DNA from: Kineosporia rhizophila
Lineage (GTDB): Bacteria; Actinomycetota; Actinomycetes; Actinomycetales; Kineosporiaceae
Assembly: GCF_021277265.1 (NCBI RefSeq)
Contig: NZ_JAJSOH010000004.1
Coordinates: 1-64,000, forward strand
Direction: 5' to 3'
Length of the DNA: 64,000 nucleotides
The notes below the pieces were generated by a model that worked only from the letters and a program-made list of their open reading frames with translations, was not told the origin of the DNA and searched no databases. The position numbers and the translations under genes are program-made. Positions within the stretch are counted from its first letter, which is position 1, and every line of letters begins with the position of its first letter. Below, in pieces: positions 8,488-17,229 of this stretch.

Positions 8488-9999
8488 ATGTCCCAGACCA
8501 CATCTGCGCCGCCGGCGCCCGCCGCGCCCCAGGGGCGCTGGCTGACTCTCGCCACGGTCGCGTTCGCCCAGCTCATGGTCGTGCTGGACTCGTCCATCGT
8601 GAACATCGCCCTGCCGTCGGCCCAGGCCGACCTCGGGTTCTCCGACGGCGACCGGCAGTGGGTCGTCACCGCCTACGCGCTCACCTTCGGCAGCCTGCTG
8701 CTGCTCGGTGGCCGGCTCTCCGACCTGATGGGCCGGCGTCGGGCCTTCATCATCGCGCTGATCGGTTTCGCCGCGGCCTCCGCGCTCGGCGGCGCCGCCA
8801 CGACGTTCGGCTGGCTGGTGGCGGCCCGGGCCCTGCAGGGGGTGTTCGGCGCCCTGCTCGCCCCGACCGCGCTGGCCGTGCTCGCCACCACCTTCACCGA
8901 CCCGGTCGAGCGCCGCCGCGCCTTCGGCATCTTCGGTGCCATCGCCGGGATGGGCGGCGCCATCGGCCTGCTGCTCGGCGGCTTCCTCACCGAGCACTTC
9001 GACTGGAGCTGGACCCTCTACGTCAACTGCGTGATCGCGGTCGTCGCGGTGATCGGCGCCCTGCTCTTCCTGCCCGAGGTGCCGCGCACCGGTCCCCGTC
9101 CGCGGCTCGACGTGCCGGGCACCCTGCTGGTCTCGGCGGCTCTGTTCTCGCTGGTCTACGGCTTCTCCCACGCCGAGACCGACGGCTGGTCCGACACTCT
9201 GACCATCGGCCTGCTGGTGGCCTCGCTGGTGCTGGGCGTGGGCTTCGTCTGGTGGCAGACCCGGGCCGCGCACCCGCTGATGCCCCTGGCGATCGTGCTC
9301 GACCGCAACCGCTCCGCCTCCTACCTGTCGGTGCTGCTGGCCGGCATCGGGATGTTCGGCATCTTCCTGTTCCTGACCTACTACCTGCAGCTCACCCTCG
9401 GGTACTCGCCGGTCAAGACGGGCCTGTCGTTCCTGCCGATGATCGTGGCCCTGGTCTTCACCGCGCAGATCTCCAGCAACTTCCTGCTGCCGCGCTTCGG
9501 CCCCCGCGTGATGGTGCCCTCGGGCATGCTCTTCGCCGCAGTCGGCGCCTTCTGGCTCACCGGGCTCGACCTGGACAGCGCCTACGCCCCGGGCATCCTG
9601 TTCCCGCTGATCCTGATGGGCATGGGCTTCGGCCAGATGATGCCCGCGGCGATCCAGACGGCCACCCTCAACGTCGACCCGCGCTTCGCCGGCGTGGCCT
9701 CGGCCCTGGTCAACACCGGCCAGCAGGTGGGTGGTTCGCTCGGCACGGCGCTGATCAACACCCTCGCCGCCTCCGCGGCCACCTCGTACCTGGCCGGGCA
9801 CCAGCCCGCCACGGCCCAGGTCCTCGCCGAGGCGGCGGTGCGCAGCTACAGCACGGCCTACGCCTGGGTGGGCGGGTTCTTCCTGGCCGGTGCCCTGCTC
9901 GCGGCCCTGATGTACCGCTCGCGGGCCACCACCGTGCAGGTCACCGCTACCACGGCCGACAGCGCAGCCGACCCGGCCGAGCCGGTGGTCATGCACTGA
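8488..9999 (+). CDS. MFS multidrug exporter, DHA2 (EmrB/QacA) family
   Basis: 503 aa with about 14 hydrophobic segments. Family motifs are visible: LDSSIVNIALP in TM1, GGRLSDLMGRRRAF (motif A) and the TM4-5 region AIAGMGGAIGLLLGGFL. These proton-driven exporters remove drugs or toxic small molecules. Start: ATG 8488 (MSQTTS); an in-frame ATG at 8476 adds four residues. Neither has a convincing ribosome-binding site, so a leaderless or very short-leader transcript is possible. It is divergent from the TetR gene and probably controlled by it through the palindromes upstream. A hairpin follows the stop. Confidence 0.9.
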   Translation: MSQTTSAPPAPAAPQGRWLTLATVAFAQLMVVLDSSIVNIALPSAQADLGFSDGDRQWVVTAYALTFGSLLLLGGRLSDLMGRRRAFIIALIGFAAASALGGAATTFGWLVAARALQGVFGALLAPTALAVLATTFTDPVERRRAFGIFGAIAGMGGAIGLLLGGFLTEHFDWSWTLYVNCVIAVVAVIGALLFLPEVPRTGPRPRLDVPGTLLVSAALFSLVYGFSHAETDGWSDTLTIGLLVASLVLGVGFVWWQTRAAHPLMPLAIVLDRNRSASYLSVLLAGIGMFGIFLFLTYYLQLTLGYSPVKTGLSFLPMIVALVFTAQISSNFLLPRFGPRVMVPSGMLFAAVGAFWLTGLDLDSAYAPGILFPLILMGMGFGQMMPAAIQTATLNVDPRFAGVASALVNTGQQVGGSLGTALINTLAASAATSYLAGHQPATAQVLAEAAVRSYSTAYAWVGGFFLAGALLAALMYRSRATTVQVTATTADSAADPAEPVVMH

Positions 10000-10018
10000 G
10001 TCGCCGGGGCACAGACTG

Positions 10019-10052
10019 CTCGCCCGCCTGGTCCTCGCACCAGGTGGGCGAG
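10019..10052 (+). terminator. Hairpin terminator after MFS gene
   Basis: Arms of 14 nt (CTCGCCCGCCTGGT and ACCAGGTGGGCGAG, one mismatch) flank a 6-nt loop, 20 nt after the MFS stop. There is no T-tract, as is common for actinobacterial hairpin terminators. Confidence 0.6.
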
Positions 10053-10097
10053 CGGGCCGAACCTGCGGGCCGGCGCAGAGATGCGAGGATTACCCGC

Positions 10098-11255
10098 ATG
10101 GCACCCGCTCCCCGGGACTGGTTCAGCAAGCAGTTCGGCGACACGTTCGACGAGAAGGCGCGCGAGATCGGCCGGTTCAACCTGGCCATCTTCGGCAAGA
10201 CCGGCGTGGGCAAGAGCACGCTGGTCAACGCGATCTTCGGGGAAGACGTGGCCGAGACCGGCATCGGGCAGCCGGTCACCATGGACAGTCATCTCTACAT
10301 GCACGCAGACGGTCACTTCGGCGTGCTGGACACCCGCGGGCTGGAGATCGGTACCGACGACGAGACGATCCTGTCCGAGCTCAAGGCCTACGTGCGCCAG
10401 ATGCGCCGGCAGCCGCAGGCCGAGCAGCTCCATGTTGCCTGGTACTGCGTGCGCTCGCTCGACCGGCGCTTCGAGGAGACCGAGGAGCACTTCATCCGCG
10501 AGCTCGACCGGCTCGGGCTCCCGGTGCTCCTCGTCCTCACCCAGGTACCCCGGCGGGACGGCCGCTGTCACCCCGACGCCGAGGCTCTGCGCGACGACAT
10601 CGCCGGGCGCGACCTCCCGCTCGCCAAGGAAGAGATCTTCCTGACCAACGCCAAGGCCGACGACTTCGCCGGCCTGGAGGCGCACGGGCTGCAGGAACTG
10701 CTCGATGCCACCTTTCGCGTTGCCCCGGCCGGTGTGGAAGAGGCGCTCACGGCTGCTCAGAAGATCGACCTGAAGCGCAAGCGCGACTCGGCGAACAAGG
10801 CGATCCGCACCGCCGTCGGAGCCGCCGCGGCGGCCGGGGCTACCCCGATCCCGTTCTCCGACGCCGCGGTGCTCGTGCCGATCCAGCTCACGATGATGGC
10901 CACGATCTCGCACATCTACGGGGTCGGCGTGGACCGGGCCACCGCCGCCGCCCTGGCCGCCACCGCAGCGGCCACCGCCGGTGGGCGTTCCCTGGTCACC
11001 AGCCTGATCAAGACGGTTCCGGGGGCCGGTTCACTGGTCGGCGGAGGCATCGCGGCAGCGGTGGCCACCAGCGTCACCTGGGCCGTGGGCCAGGCCTGGA
11101 CCACCGTCTGCTCGCGCCTGGCCCAGGGCAAGCTGACCAGCGTGTCCGGGGCCCTGGACAGCGATGCGATCCGGGAACTGTTCCTCGACGAGTTCCGCGG
11201 GAACATGCGCAAGAAGCTTCCCGGGGGCTACAAGTCCTCGGAAGAACAGAGGTGA
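10098..11255 (+). CDS. P-loop GTPase with C-terminal DUF697 membrane domain
   Basis: 385 aa. Residues 33-41 GKTGVGKST form the P-loop and 78-81 DTRG the DxxG motif. The expected NKxD/TKxD base-recognition motif is replaced by LTQVPRRD, so guanine specificity may be relaxed. The C-terminal third (GATPIPFSDAAVLVPIQLTMM and two Ala/Gly-rich hydrophobic stretches) matches the DUF697/YcjF-type membrane region, implying a membrane-associated Era/YeeP-like GTPase. Start ATG 10098 has CGAGGA about 9 nt upstream. The frame stays open far upstream only as a shadow of the MFS gene. Molecular role unknown. Confidence 0.8.
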   Translation: MAPAPRDWFSKQFGDTFDEKAREIGRFNLAIFGKTGVGKSTLVNAIFGEDVAETGIGQPVTMDSHLYMHADGHFGVLDTRGLEIGTDDETILSELKAYVRQMRRQPQAEQLHVAWYCVRSLDRRFEETEEHFIRELDRLGLPVLLVLTQVPRRDGRCHPDAEALRDDIAGRDLPLAKEEIFLTNAKADDFAGLEAHGLQELLDATFRVAPAGVEEALTAAQKIDLKRKRDSANKAIRTAVGAAAAAGATPIPFSDAAVLVPIQLTMMATISHIYGVGVDRATAAALAATAAATAGGRSLVTSLIKTVPGAGSLVGGGIAAAVATSVTWAVGQAWTTVCSRLAQGKLTSVSGALDSDAIRELFLDEFRGNMRKKLPGGYKSSEEQR

Positions 11256-11290
11256 CCGGCCCGCCCGGGCCGCGCCACCCGTCCTCAGTT

Positions 11291-11893
11291 CTAGTTCTTG
11301 CGCCGCCACCAGGCCTGCTCGGGCTCACTGATCGGCACCCGCGACCCGGGCGCGGCCGCCTTCTGGGTCACCTTGCGGTCGGACGGCGCGAAGATGATCT
11401 GTGAGATCTGCTGGTAGTGCAGGTCCGAGTCGGGGATGTAGTTGATCGTGCTGAGGGCCTGGTCCTGACCGGCCGACTCCATCACGAACTTCCCGTAGCC
11501 GAGGATCTGCCCGGTCACCGTGCGGTCGTAGCGCATGTCGGTGACCTTCGACATCGGCATGATGTCGACCTGGCGGGTGATGATGCCGTGGACCAGCATG
11601 AGCCGCCGGTCGGTGGCCAGGAACAGCTCGTCGTACCACTCCCAGGCCCGGAGGATCAGCCGGGACAGCAGCAGCAGCCAGCCCACCGTGAGGATCTGGG
11701 TGAGCAGACCGGGGACGTCGTTCTGCCCGCTGACCCAGGCCAGGATGATCAGGCCGAAGACGGCCGTGGCGACCGGCTCGGCGAGCACCACCCAGTGCCT
11801 GCGCAGCATGAAGATGATCTGCTCGCTGGGGATGAGGTAGCGGTCGAGCTCCTTGGGCACGCCCGGGCCGAATCGTTCTGAATGCCCCACCAT
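11291..11893 (-). CDS. PH-domain (bPH2/YdbS-like) membrane protein
   Basis: 200 aa. Two adjacent transmembrane helices (HWVVLAEPVATAVFGLIILAWV and LLTQILTVGWLLLLSRLIL) are followed by a bacterial PH-like domain with the usual LATDRRLMLVHGIITRQVDIMPMSKVTDM segment. Proteins of this architecture are membrane-anchored with unknown ligands. ATG 11893 is preferred; a GTG at 11902 is a weaker alternative. It is convergent with the GTPase gene (35-nt gap) and divergent from the FAD oxidase. Confidence 0.75.
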   Translation of the reverse strand: MVGHSERFGPGVPKELDRYLIPSEQIIFMLRRHWVVLAEPVATAVFGLIILAWVSGQNDVPGLLTQILTVGWLLLLSRLILRAWEWYDELFLATDRRLMLVHGIITRQVDIMPMSKVTDMRYDRTVTGQILGYGKFVMESAGQDQALSTINYIPDSDLHYQQISQIIFAPSDRKVTQKAAAPGSRVPISEPEQAWWRRKN

Positions 11894-12041
11894 GATGACC
11901 ACTCTAGGTCAGCGGAGATCGCTTCGCGCCGTTCGACTCGGGAAAGTCACGCCCCGATATTCCCGGTGGGTGACTGCGGGCACTGCCGTCTCACCAGCTT
12001 CTGACCCACAATGTCGACAGACGAAGTCAACAAGCGTCACC

Positions 12042-12056
12042 AGGAGGCATGCCATC
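12042..12056 (+). promoter_or_regulatory. AGGAGG Shine-Dalgarno facing an ATC codon
   Basis: AGGAGG (12042-12047) is followed after 6 nt by ATC (12054-12056), in frame with the FAD oxidase at the point where homology-like sequence begins. The ATG at 12049 is out of frame and reaches a stop after 17 codons. No in-frame ATG, GTG or TTG lies at a normal distance from the ribosome-binding site. Confidence 0.6.
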
Positions 12057-13445
12057 AGTACGACCAGGCTCGAGGCGCTGGAGCGGGCCCTGCCCGGGAT
12101 GAACCTCATCGTGGACGCCGACGTGGTGCGCAGCCTCAGCGCCGACGACGCGGAGTGGGCCCCGGTCGGTCAGGCGCTGGCGGCGGTGCGGGTGACCAGT
12201 ACCGAAGAGGTGAGCCGGGCCGTGAAGGCCTGCGCCGACCTCGGCATCCCGGTGGTCAGCCGAGGGGCCGGCACCGGGCTCTCGGGCGGCGCCAACGCGG
12301 TGGACGGCTGCCTGGTGATCGACCTGTCGCGGATGAACCAGGTCCTCGAGATCGACGTGGAGAACATGATCTGCGTGGTCCAGCCCGGCGTGGTCAACGA
12401 CGACCTGAAGGCCGCGGTGGCCGCCCACGGGCTCTGGTACCCGCCCGACCCGGCCAGCGCCCCGTGGTCGACCCTCGGTGGCAACGTCAGCACCAACGCC
12501 GGTGGCCTGTGCTGCCTCAAATACGGCGTGACCAGGGACTACGTGCTGGGCCTGGAGGTCGTGGTGGGCGGTCCGGCGGGGGCCTACGGCACCGTCACCC
12601 GGCTCGGCCGCCGCACCACCAAGGGGGTGGCCGGATACGACCTGACCGGCCTCTTCGTCGGCTCGGAGGGCACGTTCGGCGTGATCACCGAGATCACCCT
12701 GCGGCTGCGGCCGGCCCGCCGCGAGGCCCCGCGCACCGTCGTGGGTGCCTTCCCCAGTCTGGTCGCGGCCGGTGCCGCGGTCGCCGCCGTCACCGCGGCC
12801 GGTCTGCTGCCGACCGCGCTCGAGCTGCTCGACCGGGCCTGCCTGCAGGCCGTGGAGGACTGGAAGCACCTGGGGCTGGAGGCCGACGCCGAGGCGTTGC
12901 TGCTCGCGCAGGTGGACACGCCGGGCGAGTCCGGCCAGCTGGAGGCCGCGGCCATGGCCGAGGTGTTCGACCGGGCCGGGGCGCTGTGGGCGGCGGTCTC
13001 CACCGACGAGCAGGAGGCCGAAGCGCTGTTCGCGGCCCGGCGGCTGGCGTACCCGGCCCTGGAACGGCTCGGCCCGGTGCTCACCGAGGACGTCTGCGTG
13101 CCCCGCTCCGCGGTCCCGGCCATGCTGGCCTCGATCGTCGAGATCGGCGAGCGGCACCAGGTTTCCATCGCGACCATCGCCCACGCCGGCGACGGCAACC
13201 TGCATCCGCTGATCCGCACCTCGGCCGACGACGAGGCGTCCCGGGCCGCGGCCCAGGCGGCCTTCGAGGAGATCCTGACCTCGGCCCTGGCGGTGGGCGG
13301 CACGGTCAGCGGGGAGCACGGCATCGGCCTGCTGAAACGTGAGGGGCTGCGCCGGGAGCTGCCTGCGCCGGTGCAGGCTCTGCAGGTGGCGCTGAAGCAG
13401 ACGCTCGACCCGCTGAACCTCTTCAACCCGGGTAAGGCGATCTGA
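12054..13445 (+). CDS. FAD-linked oxidase, GlcD/D-lactate dehydrogenase type
   Basis: 463 aa from the proposed start. The FAD-binding PCMH fold shows VVSRGAGTGLSGGA, the PDPASAPWSTLGGNVSTNAGG segment and TTKGVAGYDLTGLFVGSEGTFG. The C-terminal domain has the AHAGDGNLHP metal/substrate motif and GTVSGEHGIG. This matches flavin (S)-2- or D-2-hydroxyacid oxidases such as GlcD. The start is unusual: a strong AGGAGG stands 6 nt before ATC 12054, and length and alignment sense fit this position. Alternatives are ATG 12099 (15 residues shorter, poor RBS) or a far-upstream in-frame ATG inside the divergent PH gene. A GlcE or GlcF partner is not adjacent. Substrate unassigned. Confidence 0.85.
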   Translation: MSTTRLEALERALPGMNLIVDADVVRSLSADDAEWAPVGQALAAVRVTSTEEVSRAVKACADLGIPVVSRGAGTGLSGGANAVDGCLVIDLSRMNQVLEIDVENMICVVQPGVVNDDLKAAVAAHGLWYPPDPASAPWSTLGGNVSTNAGGLCCLKYGVTRDYVLGLEVVVGGPAGAYGTVTRLGRRTTKGVAGYDLTGLFVGSEGTFGVITEITLRLRPARREAPRTVVGAFPSLVAAGAAVAAVTAAGLLPTALELLDRACLQAVEDWKHLGLEADAEALLLAQVDTPGESGQLEAAAMAEVFDRAGALWAAVSTDEQEAEALFAARRLAYPALERLGPVLTEDVCVPRSAVPAMLASIVEIGERHQVSIATIAHAGDGNLHPLIRTSADDEASRAAAQAAFEEILTSALAVGGTVSGEHGIGLLKREGLRRELPAPVQALQVALKQTLDPLNLFNPGKAI

Positions 13446-13488
13446 AAGCCCCTTTCGCCCGATCCGGCACCGGGACAAGACTGAGGCC

Positions 13489-14259
13489 ATGCGGAGCTTC
13501 GTTGTCACCGGCGGTGGACGAGGGGTCGGACGGGCGGTCGTGGAGCGCTTGCTGGCCGACGGCGACGTGGTGGTCGCGGTCGAGCTGGACGCCCGGGCCC
13601 TGGCCTGGATCGGTGATCATCCGGCCGGTGAACGCGTGATCGCCGTGCGCGGCGACGCCTGTCTGGAGGAGGTGGCCGAGCACGCGGCCGTGCTCGCCGC
13701 CGAGGCCGCGCCCCTGGCCGGCTGGGTGAACAACGCAGCGATGTTCCGCGACGCCTCCCTCGACACCGACGACGCGGCAACCGTTCTCGACCTGATCACC
13801 AGCAACGTGGCGGCCGCGGTGACCGGCTGTGCCGTGGCGGTGAAGCACTACCTGGCCGCGGGCCGGGCCGGGGCCATCGTCAACGTGTCCAGTCATCAGG
13901 CGCAGCGGCCGGTTCGCGGGGCCCTGCCCTACGCCACCGCCAAGGCCGCGATCGAGGGGCTCACCCGGGCCGCGGCGGTCGACCACGGCCCGGCCGGGAT
14001 CCGGGTCAACGCGGTGGCCCTGGGCTCCGTCCAGACCGAGCGCTACCAGCAGTTCCTGGCCGGCCGGGACGCCGCGGCGGTGGCGGCGGTGAACGCCCAG
14101 ATGGCCGAGTTGCACCCGCTCGGCCGCATCGCCCGGGCGGCCGAGGTGGCCGACGCGGTGGCCTACCTGCTCTCGGACTCGGCCTCGTTCGTGACCGGGG
14201 TGGTCCTGCCGGTGGACGGTGGCCGCGCGGTGCGCGGCCCGGACCCGGAAGAGAACTGA
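13489..14259 (+). CDS. Short-chain dehydrogenase/reductase (classical SDR)
   Basis: 256 aa. Cofactor motif TGGGRGVG at 7-14, NNA at 81-83 and catalytic Ser135, Tyr148 and Lys152 (YATAK) are all present with normal spacing; the C-terminal VLPVDGG is typical. It oxidises or reduces an unknown alcohol/ketone with NAD(P). It follows the hydroxyacid oxidase by 43 nt and may be co-transcribed, but no shared pathway can be read from the sequence. Confidence 0.9.
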   Translation: MRSFVVTGGGRGVGRAVVERLLADGDVVVAVELDARALAWIGDHPAGERVIAVRGDACLEEVAEHAAVLAAEAAPLAGWVNNAAMFRDASLDTDDAATVLDLITSNVAAAVTGCAVAVKHYLAAGRAGAIVNVSSHQAQRPVRGALPYATAKAAIEGLTRAAAVDHGPAGIRVNAVALGSVQTERYQQFLAGRDAAAVAAVNAQMAELHPLGRIARAAEVADAVAYLLSDSASFVTGVVLPVDGGRAVRGPDPEEN

Positions 14260-14361
14260 TTTCATGACTGTATGCATGTCACTGCTCACGAGCCGTGGTC
14301 TAGGATCGCCGCGTAACGCGTCAAATGCGGCATCGCCACCGCCTGGCCCGGGGAGACGAAG

Positions 14362-14919
14362 ATGAGCACGGATGTCCCGCAGACCGAAGAAGCGCAGCTG
14401 AGCGTCCAGGGCAACGCCCGTCTGGCCGCGGTGCACAAGTACACCGACGAGCTGGGGGCGCCGGAGGACGGCGCCTTCGACCGGATCGCCCAGATGGCCG
14501 CCAAGATCTTCAACACCCCGATCGCCACGGTGAGCATCGTTGACGACGACCGGGTCTGGTTCGCCGCCACCCAGGGGCTGGACGGGGTCCGGCAGGTGGG
14601 CACCGAGCCCGGCCTGTGCGCCTCGGTGGTCCACCACGAGGGCCCCTACATCGTCAACGACGCCGCGACCGACCCCCGCACGGCGGAACACCCGCTGGTG
14701 ACCGGGGATCTGGCGCTGCGCTTCTACGCCGCGGCCCCGATCGAGGTGGAGGGGCACGCCCTGGGCACGGTCAACGTGATCGACCAGACCAGCCGCCCGC
14801 AGCTCGACCCGAACCAGATCAGCCTGCTGGTCGACCTCGCCGCCACGGTGGCGCAGCTGATGGAGATCCGGCTCGTCGCCCTCACCGCGATGAAGGAACG
14901 GAAGGTCGTTCGGGTCTGA
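14362..14919 (+). CDS. GAF-domain protein
   Basis: 185 aa, almost entirely one GAF domain: AAKIFNTPIATVSIVDDDRVWFAATQGL, then a GLCASVV segment (Cys present) and FYAAAPIEVEGHALGTVNVID. No output domain is attached, so it is either a stand-alone sensor or acts through a partner. GAF domains of this AMP/oxygen-sensor subgroup often sit in c-di-GMP or kinase proteins; two GGDEF-EAL proteins lie elsewhere in the window, but a link is speculation. Confidence 0.8.
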   Translation: MSTDVPQTEEAQLSVQGNARLAAVHKYTDELGAPEDGAFDRIAQMAAKIFNTPIATVSIVDDDRVWFAATQGLDGVRQVGTEPGLCASVVHHEGPYIVNDAATDPRTAEHPLVTGDLALRFYAAAPIEVEGHALGTVNVIDQTSRPQLDPNQISLLVDLAATVAQLMEIRLVALTAMKERKVVRV

Positions 14920-15136
14920 ACGTTAAGACCTGATCAGGCTGCATATATAAAGTCTCCACATGAATTGACGCTGCGGAGGCGGCGGTATTACATGGGCGGC
15001 GAGCCCGGTACGAATCTGGCGGCGGGACTCCGCAGCCTCGGAATCCCGCTGCCTCCGGCCGGTTTCGCCCGGAGCTCGCAGGTGGCGGCGTGACCGCTTC
15101 GCGACGACCCTGACCGTCGCGCAATCGGTCACGCCG

Positions 15137-16168
15137 TCAGCGCGGGTCGTCGTCCCGGTCGCCGGCGTTCTGGCGCATCTGCCGGGTGAGGTCGACCAGC
15201 AGGTCCAGACCGTCGTCGGCCCCGGCCTCCCGCCCGAACGCCGTGTGCAGCAGCGAGGGCTCGGAGGTACGGGTCACGCTGAGCCCGTCGATCCCGACGG
15301 CGTCCGGCCGGGTCTGGAGCTGACCGAAGATCTCCGGAAGCACGTTCGGTCCGGTGTAGCGGATCAGCTGACGCAGGATCGCGATCCGCCAGACGTCCTG
15401 GTGCCCGGTGTCGTCCCGGAGCCGGCCGAACAGTGCGTCGAAAAGCGTGAGCAGTTCGGCGAACCGGTCGGTGTCCAGGCCCGGCCCGTTCTGCCGGGGC
15501 ACGAACGCGACCGCGCTCTCGACCGTGCGCCGCAGATCGTCGTCGGCCATCTGCCGGGCCTGGGGCAGCAGGGCGTGGGCCAGTTCCGCGACCTGGTCCC
15601 GGGCGGCCTGCTGGGTGGCGCGGGAACGGGTGAGCAGGGCCTGCGCGAGGATGCCGAACTCGGCCGAGCAGTCCGGGTCGAGGTAGCCGGTCGCCGACAG
15701 CGGCAGGAGCCGGCGCAGCCAGCGCACCGACCGCAGTCGGGTGCGGCGCTCGGGCTCGTGGGCCAGTAGGTACAGCAGCAGGGCGAACGCGGTGAGCACG
15801 GCCGCCGCGGGGGCGTACGGGAGCCAGCCCAGGGCCGAGAACGCGTAGCTGTCGGAGGACTGGTCCTGGAGCCACCGGACCCCGCTGATCAGCGCGGTCA
15901 CAGCGGCGATCCAGGCCAGCAGGTCGAGCACCGTGACCGCGAAGCCCCACGTGCCGCGCCGCACGTGCCGCATCGTGATCTGCCCCGCCGCCAGCCCGGC
16001 GGTCTGGTCGAGGTCTTCCAGCCGGTACGGGCGGAGTAGGGCGTTGATCGCGTCCTGGGCCAGCGCCCGGCGCAGTCGCCGGATCCCGCTCAGGCAGAGC
16101 GCGAACGCCACCACAGCCCCGCCGAGCACGACGCCCAGCCAGACGGTCTCGCCGCCGGTGCCGCCCAT
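15137..16168 (-). CDS. Uncharacterised membrane protein with cytosolic helical domain
   Basis: 343 aa. Hydrophobic segments lie at about 9-27 (VWLGVVLGGAVVAFALCLSG), 76-97 and 110-132. A mostly helical soluble region follows (about 150-343), rich in Arg, Leu and Asp. I recognise no catalytic motif. The ATG shares one base with the stop of the upstream gene (TGATG), so the two are almost certainly translationally coupled and probably work together. The frame extends further upstream only inside that neighbour. Confidence 0.6.
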   Translation of the reverse strand: MGGTGGETVWLGVVLGGAVVAFALCLSGIRRLRRALAQDAINALLRPYRLEDLDQTAGLAAGQITMRHVRRGTWGFAVTVLDLLAWIAAVTALISGVRWLQDQSSDSYAFSALGWLPYAPAAAVLTAFALLLYLLAHEPERRTRLRSVRWLRRLLPLSATGYLDPDCSAEFGILAQALLTRSRATQQAARDQVAELAHALLPQARQMADDDLRRTVESAVAFVPRQNGPGLDTDRFAELLTLFDALFGRLRDDTGHQDVWRIAILRQLIRYTGPNVLPEIFGQLQTRPDAVGIDGLSVTRTSEPSLLHTAFGREAGADDGLDLLVDLTRQMRQNAGDRDDDPR

Positions 16169-17229
16169 CAGGTCAAGCTCTCGGCTGTGGCGTAGGAGTA
16201 GCAGACCCGGTCGCCACGCAGGTGGCTCCGGATCCGCCCGGTCTGCTGCAGCACGATCAGGGCGTGCGCCACGTCGTCCCGGTCGAACTGGGTGCCCAGG
16301 ATGATGTCGACGACGTCGAGCTGCAGCCACGGCCGACGGGCGAGGTAACTCATCACCTCACGGGCCGTTCCGATGCGGTCCTGGCTGGGCACGAACCCTC
16401 GCGCGGCTGGAGAAGGGCGGCGTTGCGGCTGGCGTCTCGGCGGCAGCTTCTCGACCGGCGGTCGGTTCGGGGCGGCCAGTCGGGGAGCGCCGGTTGAGTG
16501 AGCTTGTGGGCCAGAGCTACCAATGGACGACGCTGGCGAGCGTTGGGAGGGGACCCCACCTCGAGCGATGATGGGTAAGGGAAAAGACGCCGGGGCCGCC
16601 GACATCCCGGTCTTGGTCACCGGGGTTCGTGGTTCCTCGACCGGGGGAGCAGCGGGGGCCTCTTCGTCCTCGTACCGGGTGCGAGCCAGCGTCCTTTGGA
16701 AATCGGCCTGGTAGGCGGCGCGTTCCTCGTCCTGGAGGTGCGGGGCCTCGTAGGGCGCGTCGTCCTCGTAGTCGTCGCCTTCGTCGTACTCCTGCTCGGG
16801 CCCTGCGTACCCCGGCTCGGCATCGTCCAGCTCCAGGGTGTCGCGCCCGGGTGGCTCGTGCGGCTGGTTGTAGGGCTGGTGGTACACCTGCTCGAACTGC
16901 GGGTTGGAAGCTGAACGCTCATACGGGCCTGCGTACTCCCCGTACTGGTCGTAACCGCCGTACCCCTGGTAGTCGTCGTACTGCTCGGACTCGTCGTAGT
17001 CGTAGCCGGGTTGTTCCGGCCCCGAGAACTCATCAAGATCAACGCCGCTCTCGTGGAAGTCGGCGGAGAATGTTTGATTGCGAAACGATTCTCCGGGAGC
17101 GGCTTCGTAGGTGTCCTCCGCCGGCTGCGGACTGTATTGCTGAGCCTGCCGACGATCCCGGCGACGGGGGTAGGGCGTTCCCGAGTTGCCCGCTCCTGGG
17201 CCGTCAGCAGGCAGGTAGTAGTCCGACAC
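16168..17229 (-). CDS. Tyr/Asp/Gln-rich disordered protein with C-terminal winged-helix-like domain
   Basis: 353 aa. Residues about 30-290 are predicted disordered: Tyr-Asp/Glu-rich (YDYDESEQYDDYQGYGGYDQYGEY) and then Pro/Gln/Arg-rich. The last about 70 aa are ordered and read like a small winged helix: TAREVMSYLARRPWLQLDVVDIILG, then DRDDVAHALIVLQQTGRIRSHLRGDRVCYSY. It overlaps the downstream membrane-protein gene by one base and is divergent from the membrane GGDEF-EAL gene. The composition resembles condensate-forming or adaptor regions; that is inference. No named family recognised. Confidence 0.6.
   Translation of the reverse strand: MSDYYLPADGPGAGNSGTPYPRRRDRRQAQQYSPQPAEDTYEAAPGESFRNQTFSADFHESGVDLDEFSGPEQPGYDYDESEQYDDYQGYGGYDQYGEYAGPYERSASNPQFEQVYHQPYNQPHEPPGRDTLELDDAEPGYAGPEQEYDEGDDYEDDAPYEAPHLQDEERAAYQADFQRTLARTRYEDEEAPAAPPVEEPRTPVTKTGMSAAPASFPLPIIARGGVPSQRSPASSIGSSGPQAHSTGAPRLAAPNRPPVEKLPPRRQPQRRPSPAARGFVPSQDRIGTAREVMSYLARRPWLQLDVVDIILGTQFDRDDVAHALIVLQQTGRIRSHLRGDRVCYSYATAESLT

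Noticed and set aside
8325..10097. In-frame upstream extension of the GTPase gene
   Set aside because: It overlaps the MFS gene in another frame and is Arg/Pro/Gly-rich nonsense; the real start is the ATG at 10098 with an RBS.
14992..15093. 33-codon ORF with GGAGG upstream (ATG 14992)
   Set aside because: The RBS spacing is about 12 nt, the product has no recognisable features, and a short frame of this size is expected by chance.
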